From assembly GCA_947488235.1 (NCBI GenBank), contig CANLAQ010000002.1, positions 38,190-102,189 of the forward strand: a DNA stretch of 64,000 bases, given 5' to 3'. Origin of the DNA: Flavobacteriales bacterium. GTDB taxonomy: Bacteria > Bacteroidota > Bacteroidia > Flavobacteriales_D > Crocinitomicaceae. How positions within the stretch are numbered: the stretch's first letter is position 1; every line of letters begins with the position of its first letter. The position numbers and the translations under genes were made by a program. A model generated the notes under the pieces. That model was not told the DNA's origin and did no database searches. It saw only the letters and a program-made list of their open reading frames with translations. Positions 1-9,433 of the stretch are shown in pieces.

Positions 1-769
1 ATTCATGATGTGGAAATTTTAAATCCATTCCACCACCATGTATATCAAATGTTTCTCCCAGATATTTTGTACTCATGGCGGAACACTCTAAGTGCCAACC
101 TGGAAATCCAATTCCCCAAGGCGATGCCCATTTCATGATATGCGAAGCACCAGCTTTTTTCCAAAGTGCGAAATCTAGCGGCGCTCGTTTTTCTTCTTGT
201 CCGTCAAGGGCCCGAGTATTAGCAATTAAATCTTCTATTTTCCTTCCTGAAAGTTCACCATAAGGATAAGATTGGTTGTATTTTTCAACATCAAAATATA
301 CGGATCCGTTAGAAACATAGGCAAAGCCAGAAGAAATAACACCTTCAATAAATTCTATTTGTTCAATAATATGTCCGGTTGCAGTAGGCTCTATATTCGG
401 CGGTAAAGTATTAAAGGACTCCATAACACGATGAAAATCGACAGTATATTGTTGAACTATTTCCATTGGCTCAACCTCATCTAATCTTGCTTTTTTCCCA
501 ATTTTATCCTCACCATCATCTCCATCACTTTCTAAATGACCAACATCTGTAATGTTTCTTACATAGCGCACTTTAAACTCCAAATGTTTTAAGTAGCGAT
601 TTACTAAATCAAAAGAAATAAAGGTGCGGCAATTTCCTAGGTGAACAGCATTATAAACAGTTGGTCCGCAAACATACATACCTACAAAATTGCTGTTGAT
701 AGGGGTAAAAGCCTCCTTTTTACCACTTAAACTATTGTATATAAATAAATTTCCTTGACGAGCTGACAT
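1..769 (-). CDS. cysS: Cysteinyl-tRNA synthetase, C-terminus cut by window edge
   Basis: Class I aminoacyl-tRNA synthetase that charges tRNA-Cys in the cytoplasm. The minus strand reads from ATG at 769 to the window edge, giving 256 complete codons. Visible hallmarks are [13 protein letters not shown] near residues 35-47 (the HIGH-type ATP site and first zinc cysteine), YVRNITDVG, and GWHLECSAM followed by [16 protein letters not shown] at the edge, which supply further zinc ligands. The KMSKS loop and anticodon-binding part lie outside the window. A TACATTTG -7 box lies 16 nt upstream of the start. The identification is secure; only the 3' end is missing. Confidence 0.96.
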   Translation of the reverse strand, partial: MSARQGNLFIYNSLSGKKEAFTPINSNFVGMYVCGPTVYNAVHLGNCRTFISFDLVNRYLKHLEFKVRYVRNITDVGHLESDGDDGEDKIGKKARLDEVEPMEIVQQYTVDFHRVMESFNTLPPNIEPTATGHIIEQIEFIEGVISSGFAYVSNGSVYFDVEKYNQSYPYGELSGRKIEDLIANTRALDGQEEKRAPLDFALWKKAGASHIMKWASPWGIGFPGWHLECSAMSTKYLGETFDIHGGGMDLKFPHHE

Positions 770-784
770 TTCTTTAATTTTATA

Positions 785-792
785 CAAATGTA
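785..792 (-). promoter_or_regulatory. -7 box of cysS promoter
   Basis: The minus strand reads TACATTTG, a full match to the Bacteroidota -7 consensus TAnnTTTG, 15 nt before the cysS ATG. No TTG lies at the usual -33 distance, so the call rests on the -7 box and its position. Confidence 0.45.
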
Positions 793-841
793 AAAAACAT
801 CTGCTATAGATGGCTCATTTGTAAATTCAAGACGAATCAAC

Positions 842-871
842 TTGTTCAATTAAGACAAATCCTTATTTTTG
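842..871 (+). promoter_or_regulatory. ispD promoter, predicted leaderless
   Basis: TTG at 842-844, a 19-nt spacer, then TATTTTTG at 864-871: a full match to the flavobacterial TTG-N19-TAnnTTTG promoter. Counting the final G as -4 puts +1 exactly on the A of the ispD ATG at 875, so the mRNA would have no 5' leader. Confidence 0.6.
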
Positions 872-874
872 AGC

Positions 875-1543
875 ATGGTAAAACGCACAGTAATTATTAC
901 AGCAGGTGGAATGGGTACTAGGATAGGGGCTTCTTTACCAAAACAATTTTTATTACTAAAAGGCCAACCCATTTTAATGCACACATTGGCTGTGTTTTAT
1001 TCGCTCGATAGTGAAATGCAATTGATTATTACCTTACCTATTGACTGGATGGATTATTGGAAATCATTGCTTGCAGCATATAACTGTGAAATACCTCATG
1101 AGCTAGTTGCTGGAGGAGATACGCGTTTCGCTTCCATTCAAAATGCTTTGATATATGTTAAGGGCGATGAGGTTGGAGTTCATGATGGAGTAAGACCCTT
1201 TGTAAGTCACGATACAATTTCTCGATGTTTTAATGCTCTTACCATTTCAGATGCGGTTGTTCCTTGTTTGCCAGTTAAAGATTCTATTAGAAAAACAACT
1301 CCTAATGGATCAATAGCAATTGACAGAAGTGATTTAAGAGTTGTTCATACCCCTCAATGCTTTAGTAGTGCGCTACTAAAGGCGTCCTACAATACGGTAT
1401 TTTCAGGTTTATTTACCGATGATGCAAGTGTAGTAGAAGCATATGGGGCAAGTGTATTAATGGTTGACAGTAACGAAGAAAATATTAAAATCACGAGTAG
1501 CATAGACCTTGATATCGCTGCATTACTTATAGAAAAGAAATGA
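875..1543 (+). CDS. ispD: 2-C-methyl-D-erythritol 4-phosphate cytidylyltransferase
   Basis: Third enzyme of the MEP isoprenoid pathway; it couples CTP to methylerythritol 4-phosphate. It therefore feeds the carotenoid genes at 12-15 kb as well as quinones and undecaprenol. The 222-residue product has the N-terminal nucleotide loop AGGMGTRIG (residues 10-18) followed by SLPKQF with the catalytic lysine, then DGVRPFV, PVKDSIR, TPQCF and TDDASVVEAYG, all typical of IspD. The reading frame extends to a TTG at 869, but family length and the promoter position favour ATG 875. Its stop overlaps the next gene by 4 nt (ATGA). Confidence 0.95.
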   Translation: MVKRTVIITAGGMGTRIGASLPKQFLLLKGQPILMHTLAVFYSLDSEMQLIITLPIDWMDYWKSLLAAYNCEIPHELVAGGDTRFASIQNALIYVKGDEVGVHDGVRPFVSHDTISRCFNALTISDAVVPCLPVKDSIRKTTPNGSIAIDRSDLRVVHTPQCFSSALLKASYNTVFSGLFTDDASVVEAYGASVLMVDSNEENIKITSSIDLDIAALLIEKK

Positions 1544-2439
1544 TAAACCCACCACTTTTAGTTAATGGAGATTTAATTTATATCACTGCGCCAGCAAAGT
1601 TTGCCGATGAAGCTTCCGTATTTTATGCTAAAAATTTATTGGAGCAATCTGGCTTCCGGGTTTTACTAAGTGAACATTGTTTGGGAAAAAACAATTATTT
1701 TTCTGGAACCGATGCGGAACGATTAAGTGATTTACAGTATGGTATTGATCACCCTGAAGTTCGTGCCATTATATGTGCTAGAGGAGGCTATGGCTGCGTG
1801 AGAATCGTAGATCAAGTCAACTGGGCCAATATACTATTAGAACCAAAATGGTTAATTGGATTTAGTGATATTACAGTTTTTCATCATCGTTTAATTAAAT
1901 TGGGAGTCCAATGTATTCATGGAACAATGCCTTTGAATTTTGAAACCAATACCGTAGAAGCAATCGACACTTTATTGCATAATTTATGTAAGGCCCCGGT
2001 CGATATTAATCTTGCTGCAAATAGTTTTAATAAAGAAGGTATAGCAACGGGAATTTTACTAGGCGGCAACCTAAGTATTGTTCACAGCATGCTAGGAACT
2101 GATGACCAATTCAACTTTGAAGATGCTATTTTATTTATAGAAGATCTTGGAGAACATTTATATCAAATAGACAGAATGATCTTCGCTTTAAAAAAATCTG
2201 GCGCGCTGCACAAAATAAAGGGCTTAATTATAGGCGGTATGACTGATCTTGAAGATACAGATCCTTCTTTCGGCCATGCTATTAATTCAATAATTAAATC
2301 CCAATTTGAATTTTCAAAAATTCCTTTACTCTTTGATTTTCCCGCGGGTCACATCTCAGATAATCGCGCTTTGATATTTGGAAAAAGGGTTTCATTAGAA
2401 GTAGGGAAAGAGAATTCGCGCCTGCGCTATTTAAACTAA
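1540..2439 (+). CDS. LD-carboxypeptidase (peptidase family S66)
   Basis: Muropeptide L,D-carboxypeptidase, which removes the terminal D-alanine from tetrapeptides during peptidoglycan recycling. The 299-residue protein has the S66 signature ARGGYG (80-85). The catalytic triad is visible as Ser109 in IGFSDIT, Glu201 in FIEDLGE and His271 in PAGHISDN. There is no signal peptide, in keeping with the cytoplasmic recycling enzymes. It overlaps ispD by 4 nt and is probably translationally coupled to it. The MccF-type self-immunity proteins share this fold, but nothing nearby suggests that role. Confidence 0.88.
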   Translation: MINPPLLVNGDLIYITAPAKFADEASVFYAKNLLEQSGFRVLLSEHCLGKNNYFSGTDAERLSDLQYGIDHPEVRAIICARGGYGCVRIVDQVNWANILLEPKWLIGFSDITVFHHRLIKLGVQCIHGTMPLNFETNTVEAIDTLLHNLCKAPVDINLAANSFNKEGIATGILLGGNLSIVHSMLGTDDQFNFEDAILFIEDLGEHLYQIDRMIFALKKSGALHKIKGLIIGGMTDLEDTDPSFGHAINSIIKSQFEFSKIPLLFDFPAGHISDNRALIFGKRVSLEVGKENSRLRYLN

Positions 2440-2482
2440 TTCTAAATAAGAACATTTTAGTGTTTTAGATTGTTCAAAGATG

Positions 2483-2490
2483 TAAATTTG
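2483..2490 (+). promoter_or_regulatory. -7 box of sdhCAB promoter
   Basis: TAAATTTG matches TAnnTTTG and lies 22 nt before the sdhC ATG. No TTG lies at the usual -33 distance. Confidence 0.4.
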
Positions 2491-2512
2491 CACTCAATAA
2501 ACCACAATAATT

Positions 2513-3355
2513 ATGAGTAATTCAGCACTGCTTAAATCATCAATTTCTAAAAAGTATTGGATGGCCTTAACGGGTTTATTCCTTTGCACTTTTTTAGTTG
2601 GCCACCTCTTAGGAAATTTACAATTGATTTTAAAAACGGGAGAAGAGGGAAGACGAGCCTTTAACGAATATGCCTATTTTATGTCCCATAATCCGGCAAT
2701 AAAAATTCTTTCTTGGGTGACTTATATTTCAATTTTATTTCATGCAATAGATGGAATATTATTAACGATTCAAAATAAGAAAGCGAGACCAATTCCTTAT
2801 GCTCGTAATAATCCATCAAAAAACTCTTCTACTCCAGCGCGTTATATGGCAGTTCTAGGAACTTTAGTTTTGGTTTTCATTGCTACACACATGGCTAATT
2901 TTTGGTATAAGATGAAAATTTCAGAAGAAGTCCCAATGCATAGCTTCATAGTGAGTGTCCCTGATCAAAACGGACAAGTTCAAAGTCAGGAATTTTATTA
3001 TACGCACAACCTACAATTAATTCCAAAAGATGACAATTTTTCTGTTAAGAACGGGACGGATTTGTATATGTCTAAAATGAATATAAAAATAGGCGAAGGC
3101 TATAGAGATTTACATACTGTTGTAATGCAATTTTTCAGTAAGGACAATGACAGCGCTTTATTTGCGGTCTTATTTTATGTATTATCGATGTTTGTTTTAT
3201 CCTTTCACTTATGGCATGGATTTGCTTCGGCATTTCAATCTTTAGGACTGAATCATAAAAAATACAATGCAGCAATTGGCTATATAGGTAAGGGTTTTGC
3301 AATATTAGTTCCTTTACTTTTCGCCATCATTCCAATTATTATTTATTTAAAGTAA
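2513..3355 (+). CDS. sdhC: Succinate dehydrogenase cytochrome b subunit (b558 type) with a long loop
   Basis: Di-heme membrane anchor that passes electrons from the succinate dehydrogenase/fumarate reductase catalytic subunits to quinone. Five hydrophobic segments are visible, roughly at residues 16-38, 63-85, 113-132, 215-237 and 258-278. Probable heme histidines are H31 (GHLLGN), H77, H126 (ATHMANFW) and H232/H235 (FHLWHGF). The protein is 280 residues, whereas Bacteroidota homologues are usually about 220-230. The excess is a polar loop at about 136-196, between the third and fourth helices. It is first in the sdhCAB operon, 19 nt before sdhA. Confidence 0.9.
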   Translation: MSNSALLKSSISKKYWMALTGLFLCTFLVGHLLGNLQLILKTGEEGRRAFNEYAYFMSHNPAIKILSWVTYISILFHAIDGILLTIQNKKARPIPYARNNPSKNSSTPARYMAVLGTLVLVFIATHMANFWYKMKISEEVPMHSFIVSVPDQNGQVQSQEFYYTHNLQLIPKDDNFSVKNGTDLYMSKMNIKIGEGYRDLHTVVMQFFSKDNDSALFAVLFYVLSMFVLSFHLWHGFASAFQSLGLNHKKYNAAIGYIGKGFAILVPLLFAIIPIIIYLK

Positions 3356-3374
3356 CAAGTTAAAAACGCAGTAT

Positions 3375-5387
3375 ATGTCAGTTTTAGACTCAAAAATACC
3401 CACAGGCCCCATAGCGGAAAAGTGGACCAACCATAAAAACCACATGAACTTGGTGGCACCAAATAATCGCCCCAAGATTGATGTTATAGTAGTTGGTACA
3501 GGCTTGGCAGGTGCTTCAGCCGCGGCTTCATTAGGAGAGATGGGATATAATGTTAAAGCGTTTTGTTTTCAAGACTCCCCAAGAAGGGCGCATTCAATTG
3601 CCGCACAGGGTGGAATAAATGCCGCTAAAAATTATCAAAATGACGGTGATAGTGTATATCGTTTGTTTTACGATACCATAAAAGGGGGTGATTATCGCGC
3701 AAGAGAAGCAAATGTTCATCGTTTGGCGGAGGTCTCCGGAAATATTATTGATCAATGTGTTGCGCAAGGCGTTCCATTTGCAAGAGAATATGGTGGTTTA
3801 TTGGATAACAGATCTTTTGGAGGAACTCAAGTTCAAAGAACATTTTATGCTGCCGGTCAAACGGGGCAACAATTATTATTAGGTGCGTATTCAGCGCTTT
3901 CTAGACAAATTGGTTTAGGAAGAGTTAAAATGTATCACCGTCATGAAATGATGGATTTAGTAAAAATAGATGGAAAGGCAAGAGGAATAATTGCTAGAAA
4001 TTTAGTGACAGGAGAAATAGAAAAACATGCTGCACATGCAGTTGTTATTGCTTCCGGAGGATATGGAAATGTTTATTTTCTATCTACTAATGCCATGGGA
4101 AGTAATGTCTCTGCAGCGTGGAAAGTTCATAAAAGAGGCGCTATGTTTGCCAATCCTTGTTTTGTACAAATTCACCCGACATGTGTTCCTGTTCACGGAA
4201 CCAATCAATCAAAATTAACCCTGATGTCAGAGTCATTAAGAAATTCTGGCCGTATTTGGGTTCCAAAAAAGAAAGAAGATGCTGCAGCAATTAGAGCAGG
4301 ACAATTAAAGCCAACTCAGATTGCAGAGGATGATAGAGATTATTTTTTAGAAAGAAGATATCCTGCTTTTGGTAACCTAGTTCCTCGTGATGTTGCTTCT
4401 AGAGCAGCAAAAGAAAGATGTGATGCTGGACATGGAATTGAAGCAAACGACACCAACGAAGGGGTGTATTTAGATTTTGCTACTGAAATTTTATCAAAGG
4501 GAAGACAATCAGCATATGCTTTGGGAGATCATAACCCAACGGAAGAAAAGATGCAGGAATTGGGTAAAAAATGGATTGAGGAGAAGTATGGTAATTTATT
4601 TCAAATGTATCAGAAAATCACAGATGAAAATCCATATGAAACACCAATGAAAATATACCCGGCGGTACATTATACTATGGGAGGTGTTTGGGTAGATTAT
4701 AATTTACAAAGTACTATTCCAGGTTGTTTTGTGACGGGCGAGGCTAATTTTTCTGATCATGGTGCCAACAGATTAGGCGCCTCTGCTTTAATGCAAGGTC
4801 TAGCAGATGGTTATTTTGTTCTTCCTTATACCATTTCGGACTATTTATCGAATGAAATTAGAACGGGAAAAATTTCTACAGAAAGTCCAGAATTTGATGA
4901 AGCTGCAGAAAGCGTTAAGGCGTCTATTGAAAAAATTCTATCTAATAATGGCACCCATACGGTTGATCATTTCCACAAACGATTAGGACTAATCATGTGG
5001 AACAAGGTGGGAATGGGAAGAAATGAAAAGGGTCTTAAAGAAGCAATTGAAGAAATTGGACTATTGAGAGAAGAGTTTCATAACAATGTTTATGTTCCAG
5101 GAACAGCAGAGGAATTGAACCAAGAATTAGAAAAAGCACTTCGTGTAGCAGATTTAATAGAACTAGGACAATTAATGGCAGTTGATGCATTGCAGCGCAA
5201 GGAGTCTTGCGGCGGGCATTTTAGAGATGAATATCAAGATGCCGAAGGAGAAACTTTGCGCGATGATGAGAATTTTAAATTTGTCGCTGCATGGGAGTAT
5301 CAGGGATCAGATTCCACAAAATCTACTTTACACAAAGAAGATTTGAAGTATGAGTTTATTAAAATCGCAGCAAGAAATTACAAATAA
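3375..5387 (+). CDS. sdhA: Succinate dehydrogenase/fumarate reductase flavoprotein subunit
   Basis: Catalytic FAD subunit of respiratory complex II, converting succinate to fumarate. The N-terminal dinucleotide fold is [19 protein letters not shown] (about residues 40-58), and [12 protein letters not shown] carries the histidine that binds FAD covalently. The active-site region HPTCVP and the capping-domain segment [10 protein letters not shown] are intact. The C-terminus has [21 protein letters not shown] and a long helical domain ending in [14 protein letters not shown]. At 670 residues it has the length of the Bacteroidota b558-type family. It sits between sdhC and sdhB, 14 nt before sdhB. 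Confidence 0.97.
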   Translation: MSVLDSKIPTGPIAEKWTNHKNHMNLVAPNNRPKIDVIVVGTGLAGASAAASLGEMGYNVKAFCFQDSPRRAHSIAAQGGINAAKNYQNDGDSVYRLFYDTIKGGDYRAREANVHRLAEVSGNIIDQCVAQGVPFAREYGGLLDNRSFGGTQVQRTFYAAGQTGQQLLLGAYSALSRQIGLGRVKMYHRHEMMDLVKIDGKARGIIARNLVTGEIEKHAAHAVVIASGGYGNVYFLSTNAMGSNVSAAWKVHKRGAMFANPCFVQIHPTCVPVHGTNQSKLTLMSESLRNSGRIWVPKKKEDAAAIRAGQLKPTQIAEDDRDYFLERRYPAFGNLVPRDVASRAAKERCDAGHGIEANDTNEGVYLDFATEILSKGRQSAYALGDHNPTEEKMQELGKKWIEEKYGNLFQMYQKITDENPYETPMKIYPAVHYTMGGVWVDYNLQSTIPGCFVTGEANFSDHGANRLGASALMQGLADGYFVLPYTISDYLSNEIRTGKISTESPEFDEAAESVKASIEKILSNNGTHTVDHFHKRLGLIMWNKVGMGRNEKGLKEAIEEIGLLREEFHNNVYVPGTAEELNQELEKALRVADLIELGQLMAVDALQRKESCGGHFRDEYQDAEGETLRDDENFKFVAAWEYQGSDSTKSTLHKEDLKYEFIKIAARNYK

Positions 5388-5401
5388 TTAAAGCAACTAT
5401 A

Positions 5402-6169
5402 ATGGCAGCAAAATCCATAAATATTACCTTAAAAATCTGGAGACAAAAGAACGCAAACACTAAAGGCGCTCTAGAGACATATTCCTTAAATGAAGTTTCT
5501 ACCGACAGTTCGTTTTTGGAAATGTTGGATCAGTTAAATGAACAATTGATAAATGATAGAAAAGAACCTGTAGCTTTTGATCATGATTGTCGCGAAGGAA
5601 TTTGCGGGATGTGTTCCTTATATATTAATGGTCGCGCTCATGGACCAGAAACAGGCACAACCACCTGTCAATTGCATATGCGTATGTTTAGCGATGGAGA
5701 CACGATTTATGTTGAGCCATGGAGATCTCGCGCTTTCCCAATTGTTAAAGATTTAGTTGTGGATCGTTCTGCCTTTGACCGCATTCAACAAGCCGGAGGA
5801 TTTGTTTCTGTTAACACTTCAGGAAATACGATGGATGCCAATTCTTTACCAATTCCAAAAGATGATGCTGATAAGGCGTTTGAAGCAGCCGCATGTATTG
5901 GTTGTGGCGCTTGTGTTGCAAGTTGCAAAAACGGTTCAGCCATGTTGTTTGTAGGGGCTAAAGTTTCTCAATATGCTCTTTTACCTCAAGGAAAAGTAGA
6001 GGCAAGAGACCGCGTATTAAACATGGTGCGTCAAATGGATGAAGAAGGATTCGGAAACTGTACAAATACAGGAGCATGCGAAATAGAGTGTCCCAAGGGA
6101 ATTTCCTTAGAGAATATTGCTAGAATGAATAGGGAGTTTTTAAAAGCAGGGCTTTCCTCAGAAAAATAG
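5402..6169 (+). CDS. sdhB: Succinate dehydrogenase iron-sulfur subunit
   Basis: Carries electrons from SdhA flavin to SdhC heme and quinone through three Fe-S clusters. The [2Fe-2S] ligands are in [15 protein letters not shown] with a later TTCQLH cysteine. [11 protein letters not shown] and the later [12 protein letters not shown] supply the [4Fe-4S] and [3Fe-4S] clusters. The product is 255 residues, full length for the family. It is last in the operon and faces a convergent small minus-strand gene 33 nt downstream; no strong terminator hairpin is visible there. Confidence 0.97.
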   Translation: MAAKSINITLKIWRQKNANTKGALETYSLNEVSTDSSFLEMLDQLNEQLINDRKEPVAFDHDCREGICGMCSLYINGRAHGPETGTTTCQLHMRMFSDGDTIYVEPWRSRAFPIVKDLVVDRSAFDRIQQAGGFVSVNTSGNTMDANSLPIPKDDADKAFEAAACIGCGACVASCKNGSAMLFVGAKVSQYALLPQGKVEARDRVLNMVRQMDEEGFGNCTNTGACEIECPKGISLENIARMNREFLKAGLSSEK

Positions 6170-6202
6170 TAGTATTAGAAATTAAAAAGACTAAAGGAGC
6201 TG

Positions 6203-6436
6203 TTATTTAAGCTTTTTACCTTCATTATCTTTATACCAACCAACATTTTCAGCCGGATCTAAAGGAACCGTAGCTTTTTTATTGAATTTATTCTGGATAT
6301 TCATCCAATAGATAAAACCAAAGAACCCTACAAATAGAAGAAGCGTGTTGAAGTAATTTTGTACCACTTCAAAAAACAAAAATATTTGATTTTTAAAAAG
6401 GTCTCCTATTGAATAAATCATGTCCGTCCAGCTCAT
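6203..6436 (-). CDS. Small single-pass membrane protein, unknown function
   Basis: A 77-residue protein with one hydrophobic segment (about residues 24-45), a basic stretch after it (NKFNKKA) and a polar C-terminal tail containing NVGWYKDNEGKK. The layout of an amphipathic N-terminus, one membrane helix ending in YWM, and a charged tail resembles small flavobacterial proteins of the DUF6341 type. I cannot confirm that family from sequence alone. It starts at ATG 6436 and lies between sdhB (convergent) and rnc (same strand, 55 nt away). The function is not recognised. Confidence 0.6.
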   Translation of the reverse strand: MSWTDMIYSIGDLFKNQIFLFFEVVQNYFNTLLLFVGFFGFIYWMNIQNKFNKKATVPLDPAENVGWYKDNEGKKLK

Positions 6437-6491
6437 ATCTTTAATTTTATTTTACAAAGTAAATGATTTTTTTTTAAATAACATTCAACTT

Positions 6492-7208
6492 TTAAATTTC
6501 GCCCATTAATTGCAAGGTTTCCTTAGAGGCTAATTGTTCGGCTTCTTTTTTAGTGCTTCCTTTACCTTCGCCATATTCTTTTTTATTGATGGCAACACGA
6601 ATCGTATAGAGCCAAGACCCCTCTATATTTTCTTCGCTATGCAATACAAATTCTAAAGTCAATCTTTTTTTCTGACACCAAATAAATAAGCGTGATTTAA
6701 AATCGATTTCAACTTCTAGTAATTTATTTATGTCCACAAATTTTCTAAAAATAAAATTTTGAAGACTCACTTTAGCTTTGTTAAATCCACCATCTAAATA
6801 TATAGCACCAATGAGCGCCTCGAAGGCATTCCCCTCAATAGCGGATAGATTAATGGTTCTGCTCTGACTGTATTTAATAACTTCTCGTAAACCCATTTTT
6901 TCTCCGATTTCGGAAAGGGTCTTCCGGTTTACAATTTTGGATTTTAATTTGGTTAAATATCCCTCATCGTCCCCTGGAAACTTATTATATAGATATTCTG
7001 CAACTACTGCATCAAGTATGGCATCACCTAAAAACTCAAGACGCTCATTTGAATTTATGTCCCCGCTACTTAATGATTTGTGTCTTAAGGCTTTTTTAAA
7101 GATATTTAAATCAATAGGGCGATACCCAAAATTTTGAATAATAAATTTGATTATAATGAGATCCTTCTCAGATTTTTTAGCAGAAATAAAGGGCAGTCTA
7201 AGCGCCAA
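6492..7208 (-). CDS. rnc: Ribonuclease III
   Basis: Double-strand-specific endoribonuclease for rRNA and mRNA processing. The catalytic signature NERLEFLGDAILDAVVAEYL is present (about residues 54-73), and a second acidic pair lies in EALIGAIYLDGG. The C-terminal dsRNA-binding domain ends in GEGKGSTKKEAEQLASKE. It has 238 residues. The only start that keeps the N-terminus is TTG at 7208: the upstream codons are TCC and then the TAA that ends fabF, in the same frame. It follows acpP and fabF, a gene order common in Bacteroidota. Confidence 0.95.
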   Translation of the reverse strand: MALRLPFISAKKSEKDLIIIKFIIQNFGYRPIDLNIFKKALRHKSLSSGDINSNERLEFLGDAILDAVVAEYLYNKFPGDDEGYLTKLKSKIVNRKTLSEIGEKMGLREVIKYSQSRTINLSAIEGNAFEALIGAIYLDGGFNKAKVSLQNFIFRKFVDINKLLEVEIDFKSRLFIWCQKKRLTLEFVLHSEENIEGSWLYTIRVAINKKEYGEGKGSTKKEAEQLASKETLQLMGEI

Positions 7209-7211
7209 GGA

Positions 7212-8462
7212 TTAAGCGAATTTTTTTACAATTACGCTTGTGTTGTGGCCTCCAAATCCAAAGGTATTGGATAATGCGACATTAACCGTGCGTTTTTGAG
7301 CTTTATGGAAAGTGAAATTTAATCTTGTATCCAACTCTGGATCATCTGTAAAATGATTGATTGTTGGAGGAACGATATCGTTTTTAACACTTAAGATACA
7401 TGCAATCGCTTCAATAGCACCAGCAGCACCTAATAGGTGACCTGTCATGGACTTTGTTGAGCTAATGTTAATGTTGTAGGCATGTTCACCAAATACTGCC
7501 TGTATGGCTTTAACCTCAGCTATATCTCCAAGTGGGGTTGATGTACCATGAACATTGACATAATCAATTTGATCTGCTGTCATCTCAGCATCTTCTAATG
7601 CGGCTAACATGGTATTTCTTGCGCCAATTCCTTCTGGATGAGGTGCAGTCATATGATAAGCATCGCCTGACATTCCTCCTCCCGCAACTTCTGCGTAGAT
7701 TTTAGCGCCACGCTTAAGAGCATGTTCTAATTCTTCTAAGATAATAGCTCCTGATCCTTCCCCTAAAACAAAACCATCACGGTCTAAATCAAAAGGTCTT
7801 GAAGCCGTTAACGGAGCATCATTTCTGGTTGATAATGCTTTTAAGGCATTGAATCCACCCATACCCATTTGATTTACCGCAGCTTCTGAACCACCTGTTA
7901 CAATGGCGTCCGCTTTACCGAGACGAATCAAGTTAAAAGCATCAATGATTGCATTTGTTGATGAAGCACAGGCCGAAACGGTGACATAATTAGGTCCTCG
8001 TAAACCAAATTTGATTGAAATATGACCAGAGGCTATATCTGCAATCATTTTTGGAATAAAGAAAGGATTAAATCTAGGCGTTCCATCTCCCGAGAAGAAA
8101 TTTTCAGCTTCATCTTGAAAAGTTTTAAGTCCTCCGACTCCAGATCCCCATACAACCCCTATGCGATCACAATTGGGGTTTGACTCCATTATGCCAGAGT
8201 CTGCAATTGCCTCTGTAGCAGTGACAACTGCATACTGGGAAAACTGATCTAATTTACGCCCTTCTTTTTTATCCATGTGATCCTCCACATTAAAGCCCTT
8301 AAGCTCACATGCGAAGTGTGTTTTGAATAAAGAAGCGTCAAACTGCTGAATTTCGGCAGCGCCACTTTTACCTGCTAATAATGCCTCCCAATAAGAAGAC
8401 ACATCATTTCCAATTGGCGTAAGCGCACCAAGACCGGTTACAACAACTCGTTTTAATTGCAT
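7212..8462 (-). CDS. fabF: 3-oxoacyl-ACP synthase II
   Basis: Condensing enzyme of fatty-acid elongation: malonyl-ACP plus acyl-ACP gives 3-oxoacyl-ACP. The catalytic triad is visible: Cys in VSACASSTNAI, His in NVHGTSTPLGD and His in KSMTGHLLGAAGAIEA. The C-terminus has the NTFGFGGHN loop. At 416 residues it is full length. It is preceded by acpP (24 nt) and followed by rnc after three bases, so the three genes are very probably one transcript. Confidence 0.97.
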   Translation of the reverse strand: MQLKRVVVTGLGALTPIGNDVSSYWEALLAGKSGAAEIQQFDASLFKTHFACELKGFNVEDHMDKKEGRKLDQFSQYAVVTATEAIADSGIMESNPNCDRIGVVWGSGVGGLKTFQDEAENFFSGDGTPRFNPFFIPKMIADIASGHISIKFGLRGPNYVTVSACASSTNAIIDAFNLIRLGKADAIVTGGSEAAVNQMGMGGFNALKALSTRNDAPLTASRPFDLDRDGFVLGEGSGAIILEELEHALKRGAKIYAEVAGGGMSGDAYHMTAPHPEGIGARNTMLAALEDAEMTADQIDYVNVHGTSTPLGDIAEVKAIQAVFGEHAYNINISSTKSMTGHLLGAAGAIEAIACILSVKNDIVPPTINHFTDDPELDTRLNFTFHKAQKRTVNVALSNTFGFGGHNTSVIVKKFA

Positions 8463-8486
8463 AATATTTTAAAAAAGACTTAAGTC

Positions 8487-8723
8487 TTATTGTACGTTGC
8501 TTTCTATATAAGCAATTGCATCACCAACTGTTTGAATTCCTTCAGCTTTATCGTCTGGAATAGAAATGTTAAATGATTTTTCAAACTCCATGATTAATTC
8601 TACGGTGTCTAATGAATCCGCACCTAAATCATTTGTGAAGCTCGCTTCGTTTGTAACTTCTGTTTCTTCAACATTAAGTTTATCTACAATAATTGCGATA
8701 ACTCTACTTTTGATTTCTGACAT
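8487..8723 (-). CDS. acpP: Acyl carrier protein
   Basis: Small acidic carrier of growing fatty acyl chains. The phosphopantetheine attachment site is [16 protein letters not shown] chose ATG 8723, giving 78 residues starting [11 protein letters not shown], which matches the family. The frame stays open to 8771, but that extension would add 16 hydrophobic and basic residues not found in ACPs. It is the first gene of acpP-fabF-rnc. Confidence 0.95.
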   Translation of the reverse strand: MSEIKSRVIAIIVDKLNVEETEVTNEASFTNDLGADSLDTVELIMEFEKSFNISIPDDKAEGIQTVGDAIAYIESNVQ

Positions 8724-8848
8724 TTTATAAAATTTAAAAGGTTTTAAGTGTGCAAAGAAAAAAACAATCATTCAATTAACAAAATTAATACAAGGGTTTT
8801 TATGAACTTAATAGTATGGACTTCTTTTTATAAGTCCTAACTAATCCT

Positions 8849-8856
8849 TAATTTTG
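8849..8856 (+). promoter_or_regulatory. -7 box of purN promoter, almost no leader
   Basis: TAATTTTG matches TAnnTTTG and ends 4 nt before the GTG start of purN. The implied transcript start is within about one base of the start codon. No -33 TTG is seen at the normal distance, so the support is partial. Confidence 0.4.
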
Positions 8857-8860
8857 TCAA

Positions 8861-9433
8861 GTGAACACTACTATAAACATAGCAATATTTATTTCAGGAA
8901 AGGGTACAAATGCTAAAAATATAATTAATTATTTTTCTGCAAAAAAGTTAATAAAGGTCGTTTTAGTGCTTTCAACTAAGGAAAATCAGACCATTTCTAA
9001 CTTATGTCAAGACAATAACATAGCGTTTCTTGTGCCCAATACCACACAATTATCACCAACATTTTATTTACAACAACTACAAGCATTAAAGACAGATTGG
9101 ATTATTTTAGCTGGTTTCCTTCGTAAAATTCCACAGGAGTTAATATCCCACTATCCAAATAAAATAATAAATCTTCATCCTTCATTGTTGCCTTCTTTTG
9201 GTGGAAAAGGCATGTATGGTGATTTTGTGCACCAAGCGGTATTGGCCTCAGGGATAGACAGGTCTGGCATAACCATTCATTATGTTAATGAGGAATTCGA
9301 TAAAGGAGAAATTATAGCACAATTTAGTTGTGAGGTAGACCCATCCGATACGGTTTCAATGCTTTCAGCTAAAGTACATTTATTGGAGCAACAACATTTT
9401 CCACAGATTATTGAAAAAACTATTTTTGAATAG
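8861..9433 (+). CDS. purN: Phosphoribosylglycinamide formyltransferase
   Basis: Transfers a formyl group from 10-formyl-THF to GAR in purine synthesis. The 190-residue product opens with the phosphate-binding loop SGKGTNAKNI. The active site is visible as INLHPSLLPSF (Asn and His) and EFDKGEII (Asp), with GITIHYV between them. The start is GTG at 8861; no in-frame ATG fits better. It is divergent from acpP, a common Flavobacteriia arrangement. Its last 14 bases overlap the convergent end of kynU. Confidence 0.94.
   Translation: MNTTINIAIFISGKGTNAKNIINYFSAKKLIKVVLVLSTKENQTISNLCQDNNIAFLVPNTTQLSPTFYLQQLQALKTDWIILAGFLRKIPQELISHYPNKIINLHPSLLPSFGGKGMYGDFVHQAVLASGIDRSGITIHYVNEEFDKGEIIAQFSCEVDPSDTVSMLSAKVHLLEQQHFPQIIEKTIFE

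Noticed and set aside
75-263. 62-residue plus-strand ORF inside cysS
   Set aside because: It is a shadow of the strongly conserved CysS coding frame on the other strand; no promoter or recognisable domain.
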